Assembly: GCA_900544265.1 (NCBI GenBank)
Contig: UQUQ01000006.1
Location: 33,423-97,422, forward strand
Reading direction: 5' to 3'
Source of the DNA: an uncultured Alistipes sp.
Lineage (GTDB): Bacteria > Bacteroidota > Bacteroidia > Bacteroidales > Rikenellaceae
Length of the DNA stretch: 64,000 nucleotides
The stretch's first letter is position 1; each line of letters begins with the position of its first letter. Below the pieces are notes generated by a model. It was not told the origin of the DNA and did not search any database. It saw nothing but the letters and a program-made list of their open reading frames with translations. Positions 1-7,629 of the stretch are shown piece after piece. Made by a program: the position numbers and the translations under genes.

Positions 1-1
1 C

Positions 2-2185
2 TGCCAGGCCTACTTCTCCTACGACTCGAAGAAGTCGGGCGGCTACACCTCGTCGCACCTGCGCTTCGGCGACCTGCCCATCACCTCGCCCTACCTGGTG
101 ACCACGCCCGACTTCGTGGCCTGCCACGTGCCCTCGTATGTCGACAAGTACGACGTGCTGAAGGGGCTGAAGGCCGGCGGTTCGTTCCTGCTGAACTCGG
201 TGCATGACGCCGAGACGACCTGCGCGACGCTGCCCGACCACATGAAGGCCTACATCGCCAAGAACAAGATCAACTTCTACATCATCAACGCCACGAAGAT
301 CGCCGCCGAACTGGGTCTGGGTTCGCGCACGAACACCATCATGCAGTCGGCCTTCTTCAAGATTGCCAACGTCATTCCGTTCGAGAAGGCCGTCGAAGAG
401 ATGAAGCACGCCATCCTGAAGTCCTACGGCAAGAAGGGCGAGGATATCGTCAACATGAACTATGCGGCCGTGGATGCCGGCGGCAACGCCGTCGTGAAGA
501 TCGACGTGCCGGCCGAGTGGGCCTCGATCGAGGACAAGGGCTTCGTGCACGCCTCGAACGCCGCCGCTCCGGAGTTCGTCCGCAAGATCGTCGAGCCGAT
601 CAACGGCCTGAAGGGCGATGACCTGCCCGTTTCGGCCTTCAACGGCCGCGAGGACGGCACGTGGGAGAACGGTACGGCCGCCTACGAGAAGCGCGGCGTG
701 GCCGTGAAGGTCCCCGTCTGGAAGATCGCGAATTGTATCCAGTGCAACCAGTGCGCCTATGTCTGCCCGCACGCCGTGATCCGTCCGTTCCTCGCTACGG
801 AGGCCGAGGCCGCCGCATCGGGTGTCGAATGGAAGCAGGGTCTGGGCGAGACGAAGGAGTACAAGTTCCGCATCCAGATCTCGCCGCTCGACTGTACGGG
901 TTGCGGCAACTGCGTCGACATCTGCCCCGCCAAGGAGAAGGCGCTCGAAATGCGTCCGCTCGAGGAGCAGCTTCCGCAGCAGAAGAACTGGGACTACATC
1001 ACGAAGAACATCGGCTACAAGCAGGTGGTCGACAAGACCAAGTCGGTCAAGAACCTCCAGTTCTCGCAGCCGCTCTTCGAGTTCTCGGGAGCCTGCGCCG
1101 GCTGCGGTGAGACGCCCTACATCAAGGCCATCTCGCAGCTCTTCGGCGACAAGATGATGGTTGCCAACGCGACGGGCTGTACGTCGATCTACTCGGGTTC
1201 GGCCCCCTCGACGCCCTACTGCACCAACGCCAAGGGTCAGGGTCCCGCCTGGGCCAACTCGCTCTTCGAGGACAACGCCGAGTTCGGTCTCGGCATGCAC
1301 ATCGGCGTGGAGAAGCTCCGCGACCGCATCCAGGCAACGATGGAGGAGGCCATTGCCAACTGCGACAAGTGCTCCGACGAGCTCAAGGGCGTCATGAAGG
1401 AGTGGATCGCCAACCGCGGTTCGTCGTCGAAGTCGGCCGAAGTGACCGAGCGTCTCGTCCCGATGATGGAGGCCTGCGGCTGCGACTACTGCAAGAAGAT
1501 TCTCGAACACAAGGACTGGCTCGTCAAGAAGTCGCAGTGGATCATCGGCGGCGACGGCTGGGGCTACGACATCGGCTACGGTGGCGTAGACCACGTGCTC
1601 GCTTCGGGCGAGGATGTCAACATCCTTGTTGTCGATACCGAGGTATACTCCAACACCGGCGGTCAGTCGTCGAAGTCGACGCCCGTGGGTGCCGTTGCGA
1701 AGTTCGCATCGAGCGGCAAGCGCATCCGCAAGAAGGACCTCGGCGCCATGGCCATGACCTACGGTTATGTCTACGTGGCCCAGGTTTCGATCGGCGGTTC
1801 GCAGCAGCAGCTCTTCAACGTGTTGAAGGAGGCCGAGGCCTATCCCGGACCGTCGCTCGTGATCGCCTACGCTCCGTGTATCAACCACGGTATCAAGGGC
1901 GGCATGACCCGCACGCAGACGGTGGGCAAGGAGGCCGTAGCCTGCGGTTACTGGCACCTGTGGCACTACAACCCGCAGCTCGAGCAGCAGGGCAAGAACC
2001 CCTTCGTGCTCGACTCGAAGGAGCCCGACTGGTCGAAGTTCCGCGACTTCCTGATGAAGGAGGTGCGCTACACCTCGCTCCAGAAGTCCTTCCCGGCCGA
2101 GGCCGAGGAGCTCTTCGCCGCAGCCGAGGAGAACGCCAAGTGGCGCTACAAGGGTTATGTACGCCTCTCGAAGATGGAGTACTGA
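2..2185 (+). CDS. nifJ: Pyruvate:ferredoxin (flavodoxin) oxidoreductase, 3' part
   Basis: This is the C-terminal 727 residues of a single-chain pyruvate:ferredoxin oxidoreductase; the reading frame runs in from before base 1, and the full family length is about 1,180 residues. The enzyme converts pyruvate and CoA to acetyl-CoA, CO2 and reduced ferredoxin in the cytoplasm. Visible in order are the end of domain II, a 2x[4Fe-4S] ferredoxin domain (CIQCNQCAYVCP and CTGCGNCVDICP, about bases 730-930), then the thiamine-diphosphate domain with CAGCGETPY, GDGWGYDIGYGG and NTGGQSS. It is the likely source of reduced ferredoxin for the Rnf complex encoded at 16-21.6 kb. A terminator follows the stop, so it ends its transcript. 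Identification is secure; only the N-terminal domains are missing because of the window edge. Confidence 0.97.
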   Translation, partial: CQAYFSYDSKKSGGYTSSHLRFGDLPITSPYLVTTPDFVACHVPSYVDKYDVLKGLKAGGSFLLNSVHDAETTCATLPDHMKAYIAKNKINFYIINATKIAAELGLGSRTNTIMQSAFFKIANVIPFEKAVEEMKHAILKSYGKKGEDIVNMNYAAVDAGGNAVVKIDVPAEWASIEDKGFVHASNAAAPEFVRKIVEPINGLKGDDLPVSAFNGREDGTWENGTAAYEKRGVAVKVPVWKIANCIQCNQCAYVCPHAVIRPFLATEAEAAASGVEWKQGLGETKEYKFRIQISPLDCTGCGNCVDICPAKEKALEMRPLEEQLPQQKNWDYITKNIGYKQVVDKTKSVKNLQFSQPLFEFSGACAGCGETPYIKAISQLFGDKMMVANATGCTSIYSGSAPSTPYCTNAKGQGPAWANSLFEDNAEFGLGMHIGVEKLRDRIQATMEEAIANCDKCSDELKGVMKEWIANRGSSSKSAEVTERLVPMMEACGCDYCKKILEHKDWLVKKSQWIIGGDGWGYDIGYGGVDHVLASGEDVNILVVDTEVYSNTGGQSSKSTPVGAVAKFASSGKRIRKKDLGAMAMTYGYVYVAQVSIGGSQQQLFNVLKEAEAYPGPSLVIAYAPCINHGIKGGMTRTQTVGKEAVACGYWHLWHYNPQLEQQGKNPFVLDSKEPDWSKFRDFLMKEVRYTSLQKSFPAEAEELFAAAEENAKWRYKGYVRLSKMEY

Positions 2186-2209
2186 TCCCTTTGAGATACG
2201 ATCGTGAGC

Positions 2210-2246
2210 AGCCGCGACCCGGAATCCGGGCCGCGGCTCTCTTTTT
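2210..2246 (+). terminator. Rho-independent terminator after nifJ
   Basis: The arms AGCCGCG and CGCGGCT enclose an inner CCGG-rich stem with an AAT loop and are followed by a T-run. It lies 25 bases after the nifJ stop codon. Confidence 0.85.
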
Positions 2247-2362
2247 GCGCTGCCGAACGGCCGGCGGGATGCCCGCTGCGGAAGTTTGCGGTTCGGTGCG
2301 GAATGCGTAATTCCGGCGCGGGTGCACGGCGGCCAGGCCGGCTGAAAAACCGGCGGCGGGAG

Positions 2363-2393
2363 TTTGCCGTTCGACGCGGATTGTGTAACTTTG
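2363..2393 (+). promoter_or_regulatory. Bacteroidota-type promoter for META lipoprotein gene
   Basis: TTTG (2363-2366), exactly 19 bases, then TAACTTTG (2386-2393). This matches the sigma-ABfr consensus TTTG-N19-TAnnTTTG. The expected start point lies near base 2400, giving a leader of about 58 nt before the ATG at 2458. Confidence 0.75.
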
Positions 2394-2457
2394 GTGCGCG
2401 TTTTGCTGATTTGCCGAACGACTGTGGATTTTTATGTTGTCAAATATCTTTTGCCCT

Positions 2458-2883
2458 ATGAAAAAACTCTTTGCAGCCGCTGCGCTGCTCCTTGCGATGA
2501 CCGCCTGCGGCGGCTCGCACGACACCCCGCTGGAGGGGACGACCTGGAAGCTGGCCTCGATGGAGGCAATCCCCGCTTCGGCTGTCGATGCCGAGCCCGA
2601 TTTCTTCACGCTGTGGTTTGATGCGGCCGATACGCTCGTCTCGGGACGCACGAACTGCAACCGCTTCTTCGGCAAATATGCGCTCGACGGACACAGGCTG
2701 GAGATGAAGAACCTCGGCATGACCCGCATGGCCTGCCCCGATTTGCAGTACGAGGAGGCCTTCGTGCGGATGCTCGACGAGGTGAACCGTTACGGAATCA
2801 GGGAGGGTAAACTGACCTTCTACGACGGGGATCGGGCACTGGCTACGTTCCGCTCCGTGGACCCTGCCGCCATGCAGCAGTAG
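2458..2883 (+). CDS. META-domain lipoprotein (HslJ-like)
   Basis: A 141-residue protein with a lipoprotein signal peptide (MKKLF..., lipobox LAMTAC), so it should be lipid-anchored in the envelope. The mature part begins LEGTTWKLASM and contains SGRTNCNRFFGKY and MTRMACPD, the hallmarks of the META/HslJ fold (PF03724), a small beta-rich domain found in heat-shock and motility-related proteins whose precise role is unsettled. I chose the ATG at 2458 because it starts the signal peptide; an upstream in-frame ATG at 2434 would put eight odd residues before it. A consensus promoter lies 65 bases upstream and a terminator 40 bases downstream, so this looks like a single-gene transcript. Confidence 0.88.
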   Translation: MKKLFAAAALLLAMTACGGSHDTPLEGTTWKLASMEAIPASAVDAEPDFFTLWFDAADTLVSGRTNCNRFFGKYALDGHRLEMKNLGMTRMACPDLQYEEAFVRMLDEVNRYGIREGKLTFYDGDRALATFRSVDPAAMQQ

Positions 2884-2922
2884 CGGGTTCTGCGGCCGGT
2901 CCGCCCGGAGCGGCCGCAAATG

Positions 2923-2949
2923 AAAACCCCGTCCGTCGGACGGGGTTTT
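2923..2949. terminator. Bidirectional terminator
   Basis: AAAACCCCGTCC / GGACGGGGTTTT hairpin with a three-base loop, A-run on one side and T-run on the other. It sits between the convergent META lipoprotein and XRE regulator genes and can serve both. Confidence 0.9.
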
Positions 2950-2957
2950 CCGTTTTC

Positions 2958-3221
2958 TTATGCCGTGACCTCCTCCGGCTGGCATGTTTCGGACGGGCAG
3001 ATCTCCATGCGGAAAAACTCCTCGAGCGTGATTTCGTAGTAGTCGCACAGATCGGCCAACGTCGAGATCGACATGTTGCCGCGGCCCGACTCGATTCGTG
3101 CGATGTTGATGTCCGTGTCGATGTAGACGTCCATCTGGGAAAGTCCGTGGTTTCGGCGCAGCAGTTTGAGGCGGGCGATCACTTCGCCGACCACCTTGTC
3201 ATTGTGTCTTTCCCGTTTCAT
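2958..3221 (-). CDS. Small XRE-family HTH transcriptional regulator
   Basis: An 87-residue DNA-binding protein with one helix-turn-helix domain of the Cro/CI type (PF01381): LKLLRRNHGLSQMDVYIDTDINIARIESGRGNMSISTLADLCDYY follows the usual order with the recognition helix around residues 30-45. No effector domain is present; a short acidic tail follows. The start at 3221 is chosen because a -7 box (3225-3232) lies directly in front of it and the in-frame extension to 3395 is GC-rich with no sign of selection. That spacing implies a mRNA with almost no leader. It is convergent with the META lipoprotein gene. Targets are unknown. (Domain quote given in shortened form: key residues L-R-x4-LSQ, IARIESG, STL-x2-L.). 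Confidence 0.85.
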   Translation of the reverse strand: MKRERHNDKVVGEVIARLKLLRRNHGLSQMDVYIDTDINIARIESGRGNMSISTLADLCDYYEITLEEFFRMEICPSETCQPEEVTA

Positions 3222-3224
3222 ACA

Positions 3225-3232
3225 GCAAAGTA
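3225..3232 (-). promoter_or_regulatory. -7 box TACTTTGC of the XRE gene
   Basis: On the minus strand TACTTTGC matches TAnnTTTG closely and ends only three bases before the ATG at 3221, so transcription would start at or within a few bases of the start codon. No good TTTG is seen at the -33 position, so this is a partial match. Confidence 0.45.
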
Positions 3233-3830
3233 CAGCAATCTTGGGATATTTTTCGCCGACGGTCGTGTCAGTGCCGAAATTTTGGCTATATTTGTACGAC
3301 AGGTTGGCCGGGCTGCCGTGCAGTCCCGGTTCGACGGGTGATTTGTGCGGAAATCTTTCCGCAAATTGCGGGACGGCGGCAGGATGAGGCGTCACGATAT
3401 CCGGTTCCCCTTGCGGGGCCGAGTGTGGGCTGCCGTCCCGTTTTTTTTGTGCCTGCCCCTGCGTAGAGAGTGGCCTGCCGTGCGGAGCATCGCCTGCCGA
3501 CAGCGGGTGGAGTATTCAGTTTGCGCGAGGCGGAATGTCCGGTCTGAATGGAACGGAACCTCCGGTCTGCGCGGTGCGGAATGTCCGGTCTGCGCGGGGT
3601 GGCCTATGTGGCGGAGGTGCCGGGCATGCGCCGCAGGTGTCGCGGGCGGGAGGCGGAACGTCCCGGTCCGCTGATGGAGGCTCCCGGAGGCGGGCCGGGT
3701 CGGGATATGTCTCCAGAAGTGCCCGCCGGGCGCGAAAGGATTCCGGGAAACGGGCTGCATCCGCCGCGGTGCGCTGTCGGCAGCGGATCGGGTCGGGTGG
3801 AAGGCGCATCCCGGCGTCGGAGGGAAAACA
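3233..3830. other. Non-coding GC-rich intergenic stretch
   Basis: No gene is supported here: open frames are Arg/Gly/Ala-rich and occur on both strands. It holds an orphan plus-strand -7 box TATATTTG (3287-3294) with no convincing -33 partner, and a short direct repeat GGAATGTCCGGTCTG (twice between 3532 and 3592). The repeat is typical of the low-complexity spacers elsewhere in this window. Confidence 0.6.
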
Positions 3831-3860
3831 AAAAGCGGTTTTCGTGAGAAAACCGCTTTT
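3831..3860 (-). terminator. Terminator of the rplU-rpmA transcript
   Basis: Perfect 12-base stem AAAAGCGGTTTT / AAAACCGCTTTT with a six-base loop, 18 bases beyond the rpmA stop on the minus strand, followed there by more T residues. Confidence 0.88.
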
Positions 3861-3878
3861 GTCGTATGACCGGATGCG

Positions 3879-4139
3879 TTACTCGCTCAGCGGAGTTACG
3901 CTCACGTAGGACCGGCCTTCGCTCTTCTTGCAGAACTCGACGGTTCCGTCCACGAGTGCGAACAGCGTATGATCCTTGCCCATGCCTACATTCTCGCCGG
4001 CGTTGTGAACCGTGCCGCGCTGACGGACGATGATGTTGCCCGCCTTTGCGAACTGACCGCCGAACAATTTGATGCCGAGTCGCTTGCTTTCCGACTCACG
4101 GCCGTTCTTGGAACTACCTACACCTTTCTTGTGTGCCAT
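3879..4139 (-). CDS. rpmA: 50S ribosomal protein L27
   Basis: An 86-residue protein starting [20 protein letters not shown], the standard bacterial L27 N-terminus that reaches the peptidyl-transferase centre, followed by [17 protein letters not shown] and the [14 protein letters not shown] segment. Length and sequence fit the family throughout. It has no N-terminal cleavable extension of the Firmicutes type. It lies 20 bases after rplU in the usual rplU-rpmA pair and shares its promoter. Confidence 0.98.
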   Translation of the reverse strand: MAHKKGVGSSKNGRESESKRLGIKLFGGQFAKAGNIIVRQRGTVHNAGENVGMGKDHTLFALVDGTVEFCKKSEGRSYVSVTPLSE

Positions 4140-4159
4140 GTCTTTTCGGTTTTAAAGGT

Positions 4160-4471
4160 TTATGCAACGATTTCTTCCACGAGGACCTGCGTCAGTGCCT
4201 GGCGATGGCCGTTGCACTTCTGGTATCCCGTTCTGCGCTTCTTCTTGAAGACCAGGACCTTGTCGTCCTTCAGATGCTTCAGGATCTTGCATTTTACCGT
4301 GGCGCCTTCTACAACAGGTGCGCCGACTTTGACCTGACCGTCGTTGTCTGCGAGCAGGACCTTGTCGAAACTTACGGACGAGTTTTCTTCGCCCTGGAGA
4401 CGGTGAACATAAAGTTTCCGACCTTTCTCAGCCTTGAACTGCTGACCTGCAATCTCTACTATAACGTACAT
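4160..4471 (-). CDS. rplU: 50S ribosomal protein L21
   Basis: A 103-residue L21: [17 protein letters not shown] at the N-terminus, [16 protein letters not shown] in the middle and [15 protein letters not shown] near the C-terminus are family signatures. It binds 23S rRNA near domain I. The start at 4471 gives the standard N-terminus; a very long open frame continues upstream on this strand but only because it lies opposite cysQ. A promoter is visible about 38 bases upstream, and rpmA follows at once. Confidence 0.98.
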   Translation of the reverse strand: MYVIVEIAGQQFKAEKGRKLYVHRLQGEENSSVSFDKVLLADNDGQVKVGAPVVEGATVKCKILKHLKDDKVLVFKKKRRTGYQKCNGHRQALTQVLVEEIVA

Positions 4472-4508
4472 TAATTCGTTGGTTATGTGTTGAAACATAA
4501 TTCGGAGT

Positions 4509-4540
4509 GCAAATATACGCATAATTATCTTACAAACAAC
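4509..4540 (-). promoter_or_regulatory. Promoter of rplU-rpmA
   Basis: Minus strand: GTTG (4537-4540), 19 bases, TATATTTGC (4509-4517). The -7 box is a full match to TAnnTTTG and the -33 has one mismatch to TTTG. The surrounding DNA is AT-rich, unlike the spacer beyond it. Confidence 0.7.
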
Positions 4541-4842
4541 AGCCCCGGCAAAAATTTTTCCGCCGCGGCGCCTCTGGCACGGTTTTGGGCGGCGAAGCGT
4601 GCGGCCGCGGTGTGCTTTTTGTCGGCGGAGTTGTCCTTTTCCGGCAGGGGCGCCGCCCGCGGAGCGTCCCGACGGGGCCGTTTCTGCGGCGGACCGGGCG
4701 CGCCATCTTGCTGTCCGGCTGCCCGATGCGGCGCCGGAGGGTTGCGGCGGAGACCGTTTCCGGCGCGGCGGTAGGCGCTCCGGGCGCCCGGCGGAGGCGG
4801 CAAATTGAGTGTTAAAAATTTCACAGTCTCGTAAATTCTCCT
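4541..4842. other. Non-coding spacer between divergent rplU and cysQ
   Basis: About 300 bases of GC-rich, low-complexity DNA between the two promoters. The open frames here are Arg/Ala/Pro-rich and unconvincing. I see no hairpin, repeat or gene worth naming. Confidence 0.5.
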
Positions 4843-4850
4843 TATCTTTA
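4843..4850 (+). promoter_or_regulatory. Candidate -7 box of cysQ
   Basis: TATCTTTA differs from TAnnTTTG in its last base. It overlaps an upstream in-frame ATG at 4850, which argues that translation starts at the next ATG (4892) with a leader of about 35 nt. Confidence 0.4.
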
Positions 4851-4891
4851 TGCCTGTCAAACGCAGTGACCTCAACAAAAAGCGGGAAACG

Positions 4892-5737
4892 ATGATTAAC
4901 GACAAGGTGAGAATGTATCTGCTGCCGCCCCTGTTCAATGCCGCGGTCAGGGCAGGTGCCGCCATCATGAACGTCTACAAGAACAAGGAGGATTACGACA
5001 TAAGTCTCAAGAACGACCGGACGCCCATCACGCTGGCCGACCGCGTGGCCCACAAGACCATCCGCGAGTACCTCGGGCCGACGCGCATCCCCATCCTGAG
5101 CGAGGAGGGGCGCGAAACGCTCTACGACGAGCGCCGCAACTGGGAGCTCTACTGGCTGGTCGATCCGTTGGACGGCACGGTGGAGTTCATCAAGGGCAAC
5201 AACGAGTTCACGGTCAACATCGCGCTCATGGAGAACAACGTCTGCATGGGGGCGGTGATCTACGTGCCCTATTTCGAGAAGATCTACGTCGCGGGCCGCG
5301 ATTCGGGGGCCTACCTCAAGGAGCATGTCGCGCCCGACGCCGCGGCGGACTACACCTACGAGCGGATCGTCGGGGACTGGACGCCGCTGCCGCTGGCCTC
5401 GGAGGCGCACCACGACCACCTGCGCGTCGCCGTGTCGCGGTCGCACCAGACGCCCGAGACGCACGAGTACATCGCCCGCCTGCGGGCGACCCATCCCGAT
5501 CTGGAGGTTGTCGAGCAGGGCAGCTCCTACAAGTTCTGCCTGCTGGCCGAGGGGCGCATCGACTACTATGTCCGCACGACCCATACCTACGAGTGGGACA
5601 CGGCGGCCGGGGAGCTGATCCTTGCCGAGGCGGGGGGCTCGACGCGCACGCTGCCCGACGACGGGGTGCTGCGCTATAACGAGGCCGATCTGCACAATCC
5701 CTGGTTCCACTGCCGGTCGAAATACTGCAAGCTGTAG
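4892..5737 (+). CDS. cysQ: 3'(2'),5'-bisphosphate nucleotidase CysQ
   Basis: A 281-residue member of the inositol-monophosphatase superfamily that removes the 3' phosphate from adenosine 3',5'-bisphosphate, the by-product of sulfate activation and phosphopantetheine transfer. Metal-binding motifs are visible: SEEG (about residues 70-73), DPLDGT (91-96) and the CysQ-type C-terminal WDTAAGE (235-241). Substrate loop residues [17 protein letters not shown] follow the family. I prefer the start at 4892 because a -7 box covers the upstream in-frame ATG at 4850; the longer form would add 14 residues. A terminator follows, so it is probably monocistronic. Confidence 0.92.
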   Translation: MINDKVRMYLLPPLFNAAVRAGAAIMNVYKNKEDYDISLKNDRTPITLADRVAHKTIREYLGPTRIPILSEEGRETLYDERRNWELYWLVDPLDGTVEFIKGNNEFTVNIALMENNVCMGAVIYVPYFEKIYVAGRDSGAYLKEHVAPDAAADYTYERIVGDWTPLPLASEAHHDHLRVAVSRSHQTPETHEYIARLRATHPDLEVVEQGSSYKFCLLAEGRIDYYVRTTHTYEWDTAAGELILAEAGGSTRTLPDDGVLRYNEADLHNPWFHCRSKYCKL

Positions 5738-5782
5738 ACGGCCGTTGCAACGACCGGCCCCGCTTGCGCGCCGATACGACAT

Positions 5783-5817
5783 GCCCCGGCGGACGGATGT
5801 CCGGCCGGGGCCTTTTT
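5783..5817 (+). terminator. Terminator after cysQ
   Basis: GCCCCGG(C) / (C)CGGGGC outer stem with an inner GGAC / GTCC stem and GGAT loop, followed by CTTTTTG. It lies 46 bases after the cysQ stop. Confidence 0.85.
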
Positions 5818-5831
5818 GTCGGCGGAGGTGC

Positions 5832-5878
5832 CCGGGAACTTGTGCGTGCGGCTCCTCCGGGAACTTGTGCGTGCGGCT
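5832..5878. repeat. Two direct copies of a 22-base unit
   Basis: CCGGGAACTTGTGCGTGCGG plus CT occurs at 5832-5853 and again at 5857-5878 with a three-base gap. The second copy reaches into the last codon of the neighbouring minus-strand gene, so the duplication may have altered that protein's C-terminus. Confidence 0.8.
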
Positions 5879-6137
5879 ACTTGTGTTCGATGTCGCAGGC
5901 GCCGCAGTTGCCCGAACAGCCGGGCAGCGCCGCGCCGCTTTCGGAGCACTCCGCCGTGCCGTCCGCCTCGCGCGTCTCCTGCACGGCGCACTTGATGCCC
6001 AACCGCTGCATGTCCTTGTTGGTGGAGATTTCCGAATCGATGTGGTGACCCTTGAAGATCAGCGTCAGCGACATGCCGACAACGAAGAGCGCGACGGCCG
6101 CAATGGCGCAGAGAATGACGATTAACCAGCCTGGCAT
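5877..6137 (-). CDS. Small single-pass membrane protein with C-terminal Cys cluster
   Basis: An 86-residue protein (89 if the ATG at 6146 is used). One hydrophobic segment near the N-terminus ([19 protein letters not shown]) is followed by a polar region holding six cysteines, the last four in [17 protein letters not shown] spacing (C-x3-C-x2-C). The arrangement suggests a membrane-anchored metal or iron-sulfur binding tail, but I do not recognise the family with confidence and assign no function. It is divergent from trkA across a spacer that carries an 18-base perfect palindrome. The absence of Asn-Xaa or peptidase motifs gives no further clue. Confidence 0.7.
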   Translation of the reverse strand: MPGWLIVILCAIAAVALFVVGMSLTLIFKGHHIDSEISTNKDMQRLGIKCAVQETREADGTAECSESGAALPGCSGNCGACDIEHK

Positions 6138-6159
6138 GATATGCAAATTTTACGCCCCG

Positions 6160-6196
6160 TAAATTTGGGCTTTCGGGGACAAATGTATACATTTGT
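6160..6196 (+). promoter_or_regulatory. -7 box and 18-base palindrome upstream of trkA
   Basis: TAAATTTG (6160-6167) matches TAnnTTTG on the plus strand; no clear -33 is visible. Just downstream lies ACAAATGTATACATTTGT (6179-6196), a perfect palindrome, in the spacer between trkA and the divergent small membrane gene. Its position near the expected start point suits an operator. Confidence 0.5.
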
Positions 6197-6280
6197 AGGA
6201 TAAATTGCAAAAATGTTGCCCGCAAACGCCGACCTTCCCATGCCGCTGCGGGCAACGGCCTCACAAACGAAACCGAATCT

Positions 6281-7621
6281 ATGAAAATCGTGATAGCGGG
6301 CGCCGGCGAAATGGGCAGCCACCTGGCCCGGATGTTGAGCGGAAACGGCCACGACATCACCGTCATCGACGCCGATCAGAAGCTCCTCTCCGAGGTGGGC
6401 AGCCTGGCCGATGTCATCTGCGTCGAGGGCGACTCGACGACCTTCGCCGTGCTGCGCAAGGCCGCCGTGCGCAAGTGCGACCTCTTCATCGCCGTCAACC
6501 ACGAGGAGAACGACAACATCGTCGCGGCGATGCTGGCCAAGAAGCTCGGCGCGCGCAAGTCGATCGCCCGCATCGACAACAACGAATACCTCGAACCCAA
6601 CAACAAGGAGATGTTCATCGACATGGGCATCGACTACCTGTTCTACCCCGAGAAGGTGGCGGCCCGCGAGGTCATCAACCTGCTGGGCCACACCTCGACC
6701 ACCGAGTACGTCGACTTTTCGAGCGGCAAGCTCTCGCTCGTGGTCTTCCGTCTGGAGCCGACCTCGCCGCTGGTGGGGCAGCCGCTGGCGGGCTTCGACG
6801 AGGAGGAGACGCCGTTGAGCTACCGCACGGTGGCCATCACGCGCGGCGGGCAGACGATCATTCCGCGCCGCGACGAACACTACATGGAGGGCGACGTGAT
6901 CTACGTCATCGCGCGGCAGGACGCCGTGCACGAGGTGATGGAGTTCTCCGGGCAGTCGAACATCGAGATCAAGAACATGATGATCCTCGGCGGCTCGCGC
7001 ATCGGCATCCGCATCGCCATGGAGATGCAGGACGAGGTCAACATCAAGCTGGTGGACTACAACGCCGAGAAGGCCTACCGGCTGGCCGAGACGCTCGACA
7101 AGACGCTCATCATCAACGAGGACGGCCGCAACACCGACGCCATGATGGAGGAGGGGCTCTCGAACATGGACGCCTTCGTCGCCGTGACGGGGCGCAGCGA
7201 GACGAACATCCTCGCGGCGATGCTGGCCAAGCGCATGGGCGTCAAGAAGGTGATCGCCGAGGTCGAGAACCTCAACTACATCAACCTGGCCGAGTCGATC
7301 GGCATCGACACGATCGTCAACAAGAAGCTCGTCACGGCGTCGAACATCTTCCGCTTCACGATGTCGACCGACGTGCAGGCGATCAAGTGCCTGACGGGCA
7401 GCGACGCCGAGGTGCTGGAGTTCATCGTCAAGCCCAACTCCCCGGCCACGAAGGCCCGGATCAAGGACCTGGGGCTGCCCGAGGATACGATCATCGGCGG
7501 CATCGTGCGCGGCGACAAGGTGCTCATCGCCGTCGGAAACATGGAGGTCAACCCCTACGACCGCGTCGTGGTCTTCGCCATGCCGGGGTCGGTCGGGAAG
7601 GTCGGATACTACTTCAACTGA
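6281..7621 (+). CDS. trkA: Trk system potassium uptake regulatory protein TrkA
   Basis: A 446-residue cytoplasmic NAD(H)/ATP-binding subunit that gates a Trk/Ktr K+ channel. It has the four-part plan RCK_N-RCK_C-RCK_N-RCK_C of full-length TrkA: the first Rossmann motif is VIAGAGEMGSHLARML at the N-terminus with the acidic residue of VIDAD after it; the second begins MILGGSRIGIRIA at about residue 229. The membrane partner TrkH is not in the window. A GH3 gene follows after 8 bases, so the two are probably co-transcribed; the reason for that pairing is not obvious. Confidence 0.95.
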   Translation: MKIVIAGAGEMGSHLARMLSGNGHDITVIDADQKLLSEVGSLADVICVEGDSTTFAVLRKAAVRKCDLFIAVNHEENDNIVAAMLAKKLGARKSIARIDNNEYLEPNNKEMFIDMGIDYLFYPEKVAAREVINLLGHTSTTEYVDFSSGKLSLVVFRLEPTSPLVGQPLAGFDEEETPLSYRTVAITRGGQTIIPRRDEHYMEGDVIYVIARQDAVHEVMEFSGQSNIEIKNMMILGGSRIGIRIAMEMQDEVNIKLVDYNAEKAYRLAETLDKTLIINEDGRNTDAMMEEGLSNMDAFVAVTGRSETNILAAMLAKRMGVKKVIAEVENLNYINLAESIGIDTIVNKKLVTASNIFRFTMSTDVQAIKCLTGSDAEVLEFIVKPNSPATKARIKDLGLPEDTIIGGIVRGDKVLIAVGNMEVNPYDRVVVFAMPGSVGKVGYYFN

Positions 7622-7629
7622 CAGCGCCC

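Noticed and set aside
3345-3831. Several overlapping open frames in the spacer before rpmA
   Set aside because: Arg/Gly-rich on both strands, no start signals, overlapping each other.
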